Source: Microbacterium helvum
Lineage (GTDB): Bacteria > Actinomycetota > Actinomycetes > Actinomycetales > Microbacteriaceae
Direction: 5' to 3'
DNA length: 64,000 bases
NCBI RefSeq assembly: GCF_014779795.1
Contig: NZ_JACXZS010000006.1
Span: 43,690-107,689, forward strand
Shown piece after piece: positions 17,423 through 27,100 of this stretch. Position 1 is the first letter of the stretch; each line of letters begins with the position of its first letter. The notes under the pieces are model-generated. The model worked only from the letters and a program-made list of their open reading frames with translations. It had not been told where the DNA came from and did not search any database. The translations under genes were made by a program, and so were the position numbers.

Positions 17423-20400
17423 TCACTCCGCCGCTGCGGCCGTGACCTCCCGCCGGATGCGGAGGGTGATGAGCTGGAAGGGGCGCAGCACGAGCTGTGC
17501 CCGCTCGGCGGTCAGTACGCTGCCCGCCGGTGCGTCGAGCTCGCGCTCGAGCAGGTCCACGACGGCCGTGGCTGTGGCACCGTCGATGTCGAACGCGACG
17601 TCGACGGACGCCCGTGCGCCCTCGGACTCGTAGAGGCGCACGACGACGTCGCCGCTGCGGTCCTCGGCGAGCTTGACCGACTCGACCCGCACCGCCGGGT
17701 GCGACACCCGCACCAGCGGGGCGACGTCGCGCCCGCCGCGCACGGTGCGCTCGGCCAGGTTAAGGCGGTAGCCCTCGTCGATGGCGTCTCGGATGCCGGC
17801 GCCCGGCCGGATCGAGACGGTGAGGTCGTGGTGGCCCTGGTCTGCCTCGGGGTCGGGGAACACTGGCGCCCGCAACAGCGAGACGCGGACGGTGGTCGTG
17901 GTGCCGCCGTCGGTGCGTGTGTCGCGCGTGACGTCGTGGCCGTAGCTGGACTCGTTGGCGATGGCGACGCCGTAACCCGGCTCGGCGACGTGGATCCAGC
18001 GGTGGGCGCAGATCTCGAACCGTGCGGCATCCCACGACGTGTTGGTGTGGGTCGGGCGGAAGACGTGCCCGAACTGGGTCTCGGCGGCCGACCGGTCGGC
18101 GTGCACGTCGAGAGGGAAGGCGAGCTTGAGCAGGCGCCGCGTCTCGTGCCAGTCGACGTCCTGGTGCAGCTCGAGCGCCTCGGCGCCGCGCCGAAGCCGC
18201 AGCGTCTGGACGATTCGGGACGCCCCGAACGAACGCTCGACGACGACCGCAGCCTCGTCGCCGTCGGCGACGACCGAGATCGCGTCGGCGTGGTCGAGGT
18301 CCTCGACGACGCGGCGGTAGTGCTCATCGATGTCCCAGGCGTCCCACTTGTTGGGGATGTCGCGGTGCAGCTGCAGCAGGTTGCCGGCGGCGCCGGGTGC
18401 GATCGCATCGCGACCCGTGCGGGTGTCGACAAGCGACACCAGCAGGCCCCGCTCGTCGACGACGGCGCGAACCTGCCCGTTGTCGAGCACCACGACCCCG
18501 TCGTGCTCGACGGCGGTCGCCGGCGCGGCGGCGGCATCCAGTCCGCCGATCGAGAGCGCGGAGACCCCGGCGGCGGACTGCGGCCGGGCGTTGAGGACGA
18601 GCGTGCGGTCGCCCTCGCCGACGAGCGCGGTCGCCGACGCGGTGACGATGCGCTCGAGGCGCTCGGTGAGCGCGGCGTTCTCGCGCGCGACGTCTTCGAA
18701 CACCCACGCGATCGAGCAGCCCGGCAGCACGTCGTGGAACTGGTTGAGCAGCAGCGTGTGCCAGCTGGTCTCGAGTTCGTCGTACGGGTAGGCGACGCCC
18801 TCGCGCACGGCGGCCGTGGCCGACCACAGCTCGGCCTCGCGCAGCAGGTGCTCGCCGCGGCGGTTGCCCTGCTTGGTGTGGTGCTGCGAGGTCAGCGACC
18901 CACGATGAAGTTCGAGGTACAGCTCGCCCGACCACACCGGCGGCTCGGGGTACTCGTCCTCGACGCGCTCGAAGAAGCGCTGCGGCGAGTCGATCGTGAC
19001 GGTCGGCGATCCCTCCAGCGAACGCAGGCGGGCGGCGGCGGCGATCATCTCGCGTGTGGGTCCGCCGCCGCCGTCGCCCCACCCGAACGGCACGAGCGAA
19101 ACCGTCGAGGCGCCGGCCTCGCGGAAGCTGCGCTCGGCGTGGGCGAGCTCTGCGCCCGACAGCTCGGAGATGTAGGTGTCGGCCGAGGGGAAGTGGGTGA
19201 GCACCCGCGTGCCGTCGATGCCCTCCCACAGGAAGGTGTGGTGCGGCATCTGGTTGGTCTGGTTCCACGAGATCTTCTGCGTCACGAACCACTTCGAGCC
19301 GCTCGCGGCGATGATCTGCGGCAGCGCGGCGGAGTAGCCGAACGTGTCAGGCACCCACACCTCCTGCGTGTCGACGCCGAACTCCTCGAGGAAGAACCGC
19401 TTGCCCGCCACGAACTGGCGCGCCATGGCCTCGCCGCCCGGCATGTTGATGTCGGGCTCGACCCACATGCCGCCGACCGGGATGAACTGGCCGCTCGCGA
19501 CCTTCTCCTTGATCCGCACGTACAGCGCCGGGTAGTGGTCCTTCATCCACTTCAGCTGCTGCGCCGACGAGCACGCGAAGCGGAACTCGGGGTACTCGTC
19601 CATCAGGGCGATCACGTTCGAGAACGTGCGCGCGCACTTTCGGATGGTCTCGCGGAACGGCCACAGCCACGCCGAGTCGATGTGCGCGTGCCCGATCGCG
19701 ACGACGTCGTGGGCGGTCGCGTGGGCGGGGCTCGCGAGGAGTGGAGCGAGGATGCCGCGCGCAGCGATCGCGGTGCCGGCGAGGTCGAGCGGGTCGGCGA
19801 TGTCGAGCATGCGCTCGAAGCCGCGCAGGATCGCGGCGCGGCGGGGGCTCTCGACGCTGAGCTCGCGCATGAGCCCGTCGAGCGTCCACACGTCGCGGGC
19901 GAGCTCCCACACGTTCTCGTCGAGGAGCGCGACGGCGAACTGCTTCGCGGTGTACAGCGGGGCGTCGCCGGCGGTGGCCTTGAGCCCCAGCGGCGTCGGG
20001 AGGAAGTCGTAGTCGCCCGCGACGTCCGGGTTGGCAGCGGCCTCGACGTACACGTCGACGGCGGTGCCGGCATCCCCCGCCCACGGCAGGTACGAGGCGC
20101 GCGGCGAGACGGCCTTGATGATCGAGCCGTCGGCGCGGTAGGCGAGGCCTTCAGCCTGGAAGCCGGGACGGTCGCCGAAGAAGCCGAGGTCGACGACCAC
20201 CTCGAGACGGGTCGCCTCGGGCAGGCGGCCCTGCTCATCGAACCAGTCGACTGGCACGACGCCGGTGGCGTGGAACCACACGGTCCCCCACGGGCGTCCC
20301 CACGCGTACGGCAGGGCGATCGGCGCGTATTCGGCGGCGAAGGCGACGGCCGCCGCGACCGGCTCGTCGGGCACCTCCCAGGCCTCGACCCGCAGCGGGC

Positions 20401-20485
20401 TGACCCGCCGGTAGACCGCCGGAGTGAGGAACTCGGCGATGAAGCGCTCGAGGCGCCCCTCGACGATGAGCCGGTTGTCGTGCAC
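17423..20485 (-). CDS. GH38 alpha-mannosidase
   Basis: This 1020-aa protein of glycoside hydrolase family 38 cleaves terminal alpha-mannosides in a zinc-dependent retaining reaction. The catalytic N-terminal domain has the zinc motif GHAHIDSAWLWP (about residues 263-274) and VPDTFGYSAALPQI, whose Asp (about 379) is the expected nucleophile. The C-terminal beta-sandwich domains of the family follow. There is no signal peptide, so it should act in the cytosol on imported oligosaccharides. The start is a GTG at 20485 with AGAGGA (20491-20496) five bases upstream, and a promoter lies just beyond. The transporter lipoprotein gene follows 91 bases downstream, probably in one transcript. Confidence 0.94.
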   Translation of the reverse strand: MHDNRLIVEGRLERFIAEFLTPAVYRRVSPLRVEAWEVPDEPVAAAVAFAAEYAPIALPYAWGRPWGTVWFHATGVVPVDWFDEQGRLPEATRLEVVVDLGFFGDRPGFQAEGLAYRADGSIIKAVSPRASYLPWAGDAGTAVDVYVEAAANPDVAGDYDFLPTPLGLKATAGDAPLYTAKQFAVALLDENVWELARDVWTLDGLMRELSVESPRRAAILRGFERMLDIADPLDLAGTAIAARGILAPLLASPAHATAHDVVAIGHAHIDSAWLWPFRETIRKCARTFSNVIALMDEYPEFRFACSSAQQLKWMKDHYPALYVRIKEKVASGQFIPVGGMWVEPDINMPGGEAMARQFVAGKRFFLEEFGVDTQEVWVPDTFGYSAALPQIIAASGSKWFVTQKISWNQTNQMPHHTFLWEGIDGTRVLTHFPSADTYISELSGAELAHAERSFREAGASTVSLVPFGWGDGGGGPTREMIAAAARLRSLEGSPTVTIDSPQRFFERVEDEYPEPPVWSGELYLELHRGSLTSQHHTKQGNRRGEHLLREAELWSATAAVREGVAYPYDELETSWHTLLLNQFHDVLPGCSIAWVFEDVARENAALTERLERIVTASATALVGEGDRTLVLNARPQSAAGVSALSIGGLDAAAAPATAVEHDGVVVLDNGQVRAVVDERGLLVSLVDTRTGRDAIAPGAAGNLLQLHRDIPNKWDAWDIDEHYRRVVEDLDHADAISVVADGDEAAVVVERSFGASRIVQTLRLRRGAEALELHQDVDWHETRRLLKLAFPLDVHADRSAAETQFGHVFRPTHTNTSWDAARFEICAHRWIHVAEPGYGVAIANESSYGHDVTRDTRTDGGTTTTVRVSLLRAPVFPDPEADQGHHDLTVSIRPGAGIRDAIDEGYRLNLAERTVRGGRDVAPLVRVSHPAVRVESVKLAEDRSGDVVVRLYESEGARASVDVAFDIDGATATAVVDLLERELDAPAGSVLTAERAQLVLRPFQLITLRIRREVTAAAAE

Positions 20486-20551
20486 TGCGATCCTCTTCGT
20501 TGAAGCTGCGGCGTCTGGTACGCCCGGGTCGAGGTCTTCCTCGTGATCGAT

Positions 20552-20581
20552 ACGATAAATCAACTTGATAGACTTAGTCAA
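20552..20581 (-). promoter_or_regulatory. Promoter and operator in front of GH38-transporter operon
   Basis: On the minus strand, TTGACT (20581-20576) and TATCGT (20557-20552) are separated by 18 bases, a good match to a housekeeping promoter. Between them lies the 11-bp palindrome ATCAA-C-TTGAT (20559-20569), a likely repressor site. A second pair of arms (CTTGA and TCAAG) is spaced 9 bases apart. The stretch is AT-rich against a GC-rich background. Confidence 0.65.
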
Positions 20582-20610
20582 GCCCGAGCGCCGAGGCGCC
20601 CTGAGCCGGC

Positions 20611-22857
20611 TCACACGCCCGGGGGAAAGGCCCTCAGCGCGACGACCATCGTCGTGGTCGCGCCGTTCGTCGCCTCGACGACGACCCGCAGCGCATTCGC
20701 GCGCACGGGCTCCTCCAGCCGATGCACTCGCCGTCGCAGGTGGTTGCCCTCGACGCGGACGAGTGGATGCCACTCCCCCGCGCTCGCGGTCTCCACGCGG
20801 TAGTCGCGCACGAGCTCGGGCATCACGAGGAACGGCGTGCGGTGATGGTGCAGATTCACGAGATCCTCGTCGACGTCGTCGTTGAAGACGAGCTCGACAC
20901 TGCCGATCTCGTGCTCCTCGGGCCACGCGAGCTGCACCCACTCCTCCCCCGAGACCTGGCCGGACGACCACAGGTTCGGGCCGTCGAACGGGCGCGCGAG
21001 ACCTCCGGCCACCTGCGACGGGCGGTACGCGTCGGTGTCGGGCTCGACGGCGAACCGCGGTGTGCGGCGGCGCAGCTCCACGGCCGACCACGCGTTCGTC
21101 TGCGCCTGGCCCGTCGTCAGCCCGGGCTCGCGGCTGAGCAGGCCGAGCACCCCAAACGGCGGCAGCTCGTCGGCGATTCGCACCGCCAGGTGCGGGTCGC
21201 GCCGGATCACCACCACGACACTGCACGGGGCATCGGGCACGTACGCGAATTCGGCCCGCAGCTCCGAACGCCCGGCCCGCACCGCGACTTCGCGGCGGTC
21301 GATGACATCGACGGGCACGTGGTTCATGCCGTTGCGGGTGCTCCACAGCTCGACCACGGCGGTCGTGGCACGCTCGGCCTCGATGTCGATGGACACGGCG
21401 TCCAGACGCGGGTCGACCGGGAGCAGCACCCCGAAGTCGCGGTCTGCAAGCGACACACGCTCTTCAGCACCAGCGTCGGAGCGCGGGGCAGCGAGCCGCC
21501 GCAATTGCGACGATGCCGACACGTCGGCGGCCAACGCCAGGTCGCGAGCGTCATGCCAAGGAACACCCGCGATGGCGGCATCCTGTCGCAGCAGCGTCTG
21601 CTGCACCTCGTCGCGACGCTCGGCCAGCAGCGTGCGTGGCGAGACGGCGTAGCGCGCGGCGAGCGCGGCGCCCGCGCCGGCGGCCTCGCCCGTGACGGCG
21701 CACGTCGCCATCACACGCGTCGTGCCGAAGGCGACGTGACTCGCCGAGATGTCACGGCCCGCCATGAGCAGGTTCGACACGTTCACCGAGTACAGCGACC
21801 GGAACGGGATCTCGTACAGCCCCGGACCGTGCAGATGCATCGAGCCGGCGGCATCCGAGTAGACCCCTCCCGGAGGGTGCAGATCGATCGACCAGCCGCC
21901 GAAGCCGATGTTGTCGTCGAAGCGGGTCTGATCGAGCACGTCCTGCTGCGTCAGCACGTGGTCTCCGACGAACCGGCGGTACTCGCGCTTGCCGGGCATC
22001 GTGCCGACCCATTCCAGCGTGAGGGTGTCGGCGTCGAACTCACCCGAGTTCTTGATGTGGTCCCAGATGCCGAAGACGACGCCCCACAGCTCGTCGCGGA
22101 TGCGCTCGTTGTCGTGGACCGCGTCGAGCTCGCCGCCCCACTCGATCCACCAGTAGTCGCAGCCGTTCATCGCCGTGTCGATGTGGCGATGGATCGGGAT
22201 GCCGGCAGCGACGATGTCTTTCGTCACCCCCGGAGGCACGAATCTCACGGGCTCCCCCGCGTCCTTCGTGTAGAAGAGGATGGTGCTGCCGAGCATGTCG
22301 TCGTCGGCGACCTCGGGCGCCCACGGCTCGCCGTGCGCGGCGCGGTCCTCGCGTCCCGACATGAACCGCGCGCCCGCGAGGAACCCGACGAGCCCGTCGC
22401 CGGTGCAGTCGACGAAGATCGGCGACTCGAACGTGATCAGCTTCTCCGACCCCGATTGCCACCCGGTCACGGAATGGATGCTGCGGTCCTCGGCCGGGCC
22501 GTCGGCCTCGACGTCGCGCACCTCGGTGTTGAGGAACAGCGTGATGTTCGGCTCGGCGCGCACGAGGTCGAGCACGACGTGATCCCACAGGATCGGGTTG
22601 CCCTGCGGGTTGCGCCACTGGTTCTCGAGGAACAGCTCGCCCATGATCCCGGTCTCGCGCGCGAACTTCTGCGCGCCGTGCGCGGTTCCGCCGACGACCC
22701 ACACCCTCACCTCGCTCGACGAGTTGCCGCCGAGCACTGGGCGGTTGTTGACGAGCGCGACGCGGGCGCCGTTGCGTGCGGCCGAGATCGCAGCGGCGAC
22801 CCCTGCCAGCCCGCCTCCGACGACCGTGACGTCCGAGCGATGGGTGAGTTCCTGCAC
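20611..22857 (-). CDS. FAD-dependent oxidoreductase with C-terminal beta-sandwich half
   Basis: This 748-aa protein has an N-terminal flavoprotein domain (about residues 1-450). It includes VTVVGGGLAGVAAAISAARNG at 10-30, PVLGGNSSSEVRVWV, and the FAD-contact segments FVDCTGDGLVGFLAGARF and NLLMAGRDISASHVAFGTTRV. It belongs to the PF12831-type family and is much longer than the 538-aa relative at 7000. The last ~280 residues look like two beta-sandwich modules; the final one (from about AYRPSQVAGGLARPFDGPNLWSS) resembles galactose-binding or discoidin domains. No signal peptide is evident. The start is GTG with AGGAGG (22866-22871) at good spacing. It is followed by GH38 after a separate promoter. 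Oxidation of a sugar is likely; the substrate is unknown. Confidence 0.85.
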   Translation of the reverse strand: MQELTHRSDVTVVGGGLAGVAAAISAARNGARVALVNNRPVLGGNSSSEVRVWVVGGTAHGAQKFARETGIMGELFLENQWRNPQGNPILWDHVVLDLVRAEPNITLFLNTEVRDVEADGPAEDRSIHSVTGWQSGSEKLITFESPIFVDCTGDGLVGFLAGARFMSGREDRAAHGEPWAPEVADDDMLGSTILFYTKDAGEPVRFVPPGVTKDIVAAGIPIHRHIDTAMNGCDYWWIEWGGELDAVHDNERIRDELWGVVFGIWDHIKNSGEFDADTLTLEWVGTMPGKREYRRFVGDHVLTQQDVLDQTRFDDNIGFGGWSIDLHPPGGVYSDAAGSMHLHGPGLYEIPFRSLYSVNVSNLLMAGRDISASHVAFGTTRVMATCAVTGEAAGAGAALAARYAVSPRTLLAERRDEVQQTLLRQDAAIAGVPWHDARDLALAADVSASSQLRRLAAPRSDAGAEERVSLADRDFGVLLPVDPRLDAVSIDIEAERATTAVVELWSTRNGMNHVPVDVIDRREVAVRAGRSELRAEFAYVPDAPCSVVVVIRRDPHLAVRIADELPPFGVLGLLSREPGLTTGQAQTNAWSAVELRRRTPRFAVEPDTDAYRPSQVAGGLARPFDGPNLWSSGQVSGEEWVQLAWPEEHEIGSVELVFNDDVDEDLVNLHHHRTPFLVMPELVRDYRVETASAGEWHPLVRVEGNHLRRRVHRLEEPVRANALRVVVEATNGATTTMVVALRAFPPGV

Positions 22858-22904
22858 GAGTTCTTCCTCCTGAGGCGACGGGGTGGCCCGACGACACTAG
22901 TTAA

Positions 22905-22913
22905 CGATTATCG
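22905..22913 (-). promoter_or_regulatory. AT-rich promoter/operator candidate before FAD oxidoreductase
   Basis: The 83-base gap between the propeller gene and the oxidoreductase contains the palindrome CGAT-T-ATCG. Overlapping it on the minus strand is GATAAT (22912-22907), a 5-of-6 match to a -10 box. GTTAAC lies alongside. No convincing -35 box was found, so this is tentative. Confidence 0.4.
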
Positions 22914-22940
22914 ATCCGTCTAGCGACCGATCAGGACCGG

Positions 22941-24092
22941 TCAGCCCGCGCCCCGCGGATCCACGCCGACGATCGCGGCGCCGCGGCGGACGACGGCGCC
23001 GGCGGCATCCCGCTCGACGAGGTTGAACACGACGGCACGGCCGTCCGGAGTGAACGACGGATGCGGGTGGTACGGGTGCGCGATGAACCCTGCCTCGGCA
23101 AGCGTGCGGCGCTCCCCCGTCGCGGCGTCGATCAGCACGAGCGAGCTCGCCGTGCCGGCATCCTGCCAGCCGCGGCCCGGCGCATCCGCGGGCCCGGTCG
23201 TGTCGACGACGAGCCGCCGCCCGTCACGCGAGATGCCGACGTGCCAGTCCCGCTCCCCCGCCGACACCAGGCGCGGTGGGCGGCCGTCGACGAACACCTC
23301 GTAGATGCCCCTCGGACCCGCGGGGCTTTCGCCGTACGCCACGACGACGGCGCCGAGGTCGTGGAACATCCAGCGCTCGTGACCGAGAGCGACCGCCGAG
23401 GGCGGGTCGTCCGACAGCGCGTGCTGGTCGACGACCGACCGGCCGGCCGGAGCCCCGCTGGGGTTCCACCCCCACACCCGGTCGTCGACGGCGGTCGCCG
23501 GCCCCTCGTGCGCGTAGCCGATCCACGACGGATCGGCCGGTGCGAAGTGAACGTGGTTCGCGTGCCACTGATGTCGCAGGATTTCGCGCGACGACCCGTC
23601 GCGCAGGTCGACAAGCAGCGCGCGATGGACGCCCTCGCGCTCCTCGGCGACCACTGCGGTCCGCCCGCCGGGGGCGACGCCCGCCAGTCCGTCGAGCGTC
23701 CAGCCGTCCTGCGAGCGATACGCCACGCGCGGGCAGCGGGTGCTGGCGGCGAGCTCGACAGCGATCAGCGCGCCGCCGCGGGCGCACACCAGGGTCTGCG
23801 AGCGCAGCGCGACGTCGAACCACGGCACCGACCGCGTGGGCTCCTCGGGACTCCAGGCCGGGCCGTCGAGTCCTGACGCCTCGGCCAGGAACGCGGCGGA
23901 CACGAGCGCCTCGGGCTCACCGCCGCCGGCGCCCGAGGCATCCCACTCCACCCCGACGATCTCGTCGACGCCGTCGGCACGCCCGAGAGCGACCCACCGC
24001 CCGCCGTCGCCGTAGTAGGCGTTGGCATGCGGATAGGTCGCGTACGCGTTCTCGAGCAGGAGCCGCGGCGCTTCGCGGGTGCGCGGGGACAT
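22941..24092 (-). CDS. PL22-like oligogalacturonate lyase-type beta-propeller
   Basis: This 383-aa protein is a seven-bladed propeller without signal peptide. Two signatures point to the oligogalacturonate lyase (PL22) family. One is HANHVHFAP followed by IGYAHEGP (about residues 175-195). The other is HPYHPHPSFTPDG (about 337-349), whose histidines would hold the catalytic metal. PL22 enzymes split unsaturated or saturated uronate disaccharides inside the cell. The ATG at 24092 is preceded closely by AGAGGA. Divergence from typical pectin enzymes and the mannosidase context leave the actual uronide open; other WD40-like sugar enzymes are possible. Confidence 0.7.
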   Translation of the reverse strand: MSPRTREAPRLLLENAYATYPHANAYYGDGGRWVALGRADGVDEIVGVEWDASGAGGGEPEALVSAAFLAEASGLDGPAWSPEEPTRSVPWFDVALRSQTLVCARGGALIAVELAASTRCPRVAYRSQDGWTLDGLAGVAPGGRTAVVAEEREGVHRALLVDLRDGSSREILRHQWHANHVHFAPADPSWIGYAHEGPATAVDDRVWGWNPSGAPAGRSVVDQHALSDDPPSAVALGHERWMFHDLGAVVVAYGESPAGPRGIYEVFVDGRPPRLVSAGERDWHVGISRDGRRLVVDTTGPADAPGRGWQDAGTASSLVLIDAATGERRTLAEAGFIAHPYHPHPSFTPDGRAVVFNLVERDAAGAVVRRGAAIVGVDPRGAG

Positions 24093-24126
24093 GTTCCTCT
24101 TTTCTGGTGATGGTGCGCGGACGCGC

Positions 24127-24162
24127 CGGACGGCGGGGAGGCTGAGACCTCCCCGCCGTCCG
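24127..24162 (-). terminator. Strong hairpin after the secreted hydrolase pair
   Basis: A perfect 15-bp stem (24127-24141 with 24148-24162; arm CGGACGGCGGGGAGG) encloses a 6-base loop. It lies between the stop of the 1102-aa hydrolase and the start of the propeller gene. It probably ends or strongly reduces transcription from the secreted-enzyme genes upstream. Confidence 0.75.
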
Positions 24163-24165
24163 CGT

Positions 24166-27100
24166 TCAGTCCAGTCCCAACACCTGGACGGACTTGAACA
24201 GCGCCGGGTTCTTCGGTGCGGTTCCCACACCTGAGCCCCATTCGAGGAATCCGGCACGCGCGTCGGCACCAGCCACGCCGCCGTCGGCGTCGTTGGCGAG
24301 GAACGACAAGCCCCACACCCCGGCGGGCGGACCGTCGAAGCCGAGGGACGACCACGGCACCGACAGGTCGTAGGTCGTCGTCTTGGCGGCCTCGTCGCGC
24401 ACGATGTCGGCGGTCGCTCCCGGCGTGAGCCCGGTGGGCAGTCCCGCCGGGGCCGCGAACGTGTAGACGACGGGGCCCGAGCCGGACAGCGCCGCGCCGA
24501 TCTCGACCCGTTCGCCGCCCAGCACGGTCGGGAACAGGTCGTACGTGCTGAACTGGACCGAGTCGACCTGCCAGCTGAGCGACGGGTCGGTGCGGTCGGC
24601 GAGGTGCACGTCGTCGGTGATCGCCGCATGCAGCACGAGCGCGTCAGGTGTGGCGGTGAACCGGACCGCACCGCCGAGGTCGGCTGCGCCGGTGCGCGTG
24701 CCGCCGCGGATCGACGTCCATGTGCCGAGCGTGTTGAGATCGACCGCCGGCAGCGTGGTCGCACCGTCGTTCTCCACGGGCGAGAAGCTCAGCGATCCGG
24801 CGGTCGACCGGGCGAGGGCGCCGGAGTGCGCCGTGATCGCGTACTTCTGCGTGGCGAACACCTTCGGGTCCGACACCGGCACCGAGACCGTGCGGGATTC
24901 GCCGCCCGGGATCGTGACGGCGTCCGTCACCGTCCCCTTCTGGGTGCCCAGCGTCCAGTCGATGCGGTCGACGTCGACGCCCAGGTCGGGGGCGTTGTTG
25001 GTCACGGTGACGTCGAGCGCGTAGGCGTAGCCGTCGGTGCCCTGCGTGATCGACGGCCGCGCCGACACGACGTACGGGTCGACCACGTCCGTGGCGCCGC
25101 GCACCTGGGCGATGAGACGCCCCTTCGTGTCGGACACGGTCACCGTGACCTCACGCTCGCCGAGCCGGTCGACGCCCGGGAGCGTCAGCGTGACAGGGCC
25201 GTCCTTCTTCAGCTTGATCGTCTGCTCGACGCCGTCGGCCGACACGACGAGCGTCGCACCGCTGGCATCCGCCCCGGGGACCGCCGCGACCGTGACGGGC
25301 AGGTCGTGCGTGAGCACCGAGGACCGCGGTACATCGACCGTGAACTGCGGCGCCGTCGTCGAGACCGCGACGTCGCCCTTCACGAAGACCGGCGAACCGG
25401 TCAGCTGCAGCGACACCGAGTCCTTGCTGACCTGCTGCACCTTGCCGAACTGGTCGGTGAGCGTGAACCCGGCGGCCGAGGTGACCGTGACGGTGTCGGT
25501 GCCCGTGCTCCACAGCACGCGCACGGTGTCCGCCGCGTTCGCTCCGGTGTAGCGCAGGCTGTACGCCGACGCCGAGCCGAGGTCGTCGCGGCCGGCGAGG
25601 TCGCGGCCGATCGTCTGGCGGATTGCGACCGCCTGCGACACGAACCCGGGCTTCGGACTGATGCCATGCACGGCACCGTACGTGTAGTTGTCGCCCGGGC
25701 ACTTCCACAGGAAGCACGCGGTGTCGTCCGCACGGTTGATGAGGCCGAAGCGGTCCTCGTTCACGCCGGCGTTGAACCCGTCGTCGTACAGGTCGTACCA
25801 GAGGTACTCGTCGGCGCCGGCGAGCTGAGCGAGCAGCGGTCCGCGGATCGCGTAGTCGGCCTGCTGCGCCAGGGTCGACCCGGCGATGTGCGTCGGCCAG
25901 CCGTTCTCGGTGATGCGCACCGGGATGTCGCGGTCGCGGTCGGCCTGGTCGATCATCTGCGTCAGCTGCCGCAGGTTGGCGAGCTCCGTGGCCTGCTCGG
26001 GCGGGGTGCCCGCGCCGTTCTGCGAGTAGCCGTAGTAGTTCGTCGCATACGTGTCGAGGTGGTCGAGGCCGCCCTGCGCGATGAAGTCCTGCGTCCACGC
26101 CAGCTGCACGCCCGCGCTGATCGGCGCGATGACGTTCGCATCGGCGTCCGCGGCATGCGCCGCAGCGTACGTCGGTTCGAGGATGTCGAGATAGCAGGCC
26201 GCCGTCAGACCGCACGTGCCGTTGTTGAAGCCCGCGGAGTTGTACTCGTTCAGGATGCCGACGTCATGTGAGTCGCCCTGCCCGCTGTAGTGCGCGGCCG
26301 TCGCCCCGACGTACGCCGCGAACGCGTCGATCGCCTCGGCGCCGGCCGGAGTGCGGTTGTCGTCGTACAGCGGACTCGCGAGCCCCGCGTTCCACATCAC
26401 CTGCTGGCCGCGGTCGGCGAGCTCGCCTACGACCCGCTGTCCTTCGCCGGTGAACTCGTACACGCCCTTCTGCTTCTCGACCTCGCCCCACGTCGTCTCG
26501 ATGCGGCTCATGCCGTAGCCGGCCAGCACCATGGCGTCCATGAGCGCCTCGGTCTCACCGGCGGACTGGTGGCCGCGATGGAGCTGCGTGCCGAAGAACG
26601 CGTCGTCGCCGTTCCACCCCGCGGGCGGGTCGTCCAGCACGGCCAGCGAGGTCGTGCGCGTGACCGGCGCGCCGACGTCAGCGGTGACCTCGAGCGTGTA
26701 GTAGCCGAACGGCAGATCGGTGAGATCGATCGCTCCTTCGCCGTCGGTCACCGCGGTCGTTCCGGTGCGCAGCGCCACGTCGTTCGCGTCGCCGAGGCGC
26801 CAGGTGACCTCGTCGGCCGGCGTCGCGACGTCGACCGACGCCGCCCCCTCGGCGAAGATGAGCGACGGGCTCATGATCGCAAGGGAGTCGAGCGCCGCGA
26901 CGGGCTTGTCGGTGAAGCTGACCTCGATCTTCGAGAAGCACACCGGCGGCATCGAGCCCTCCAGCGCCTTGACGTTCAGCCGGAAGTCGGCGCCGTTGGA
27001 ACGGTTCTTGAAGTTGATGCCCGTCAGCTCGAACGCCGTCGTCTGCCAGGTCCCGGTGTCGGTGAGCTGCTGGTTGCGAGACCCCGTCCAGGGTCCGGCC

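Noticed and set aside
17384..20503. 1039-codon plus-strand frame
   Set aside because: Exactly antisense to GH38, whose zinc and nucleophile motifs are present on the other strand.
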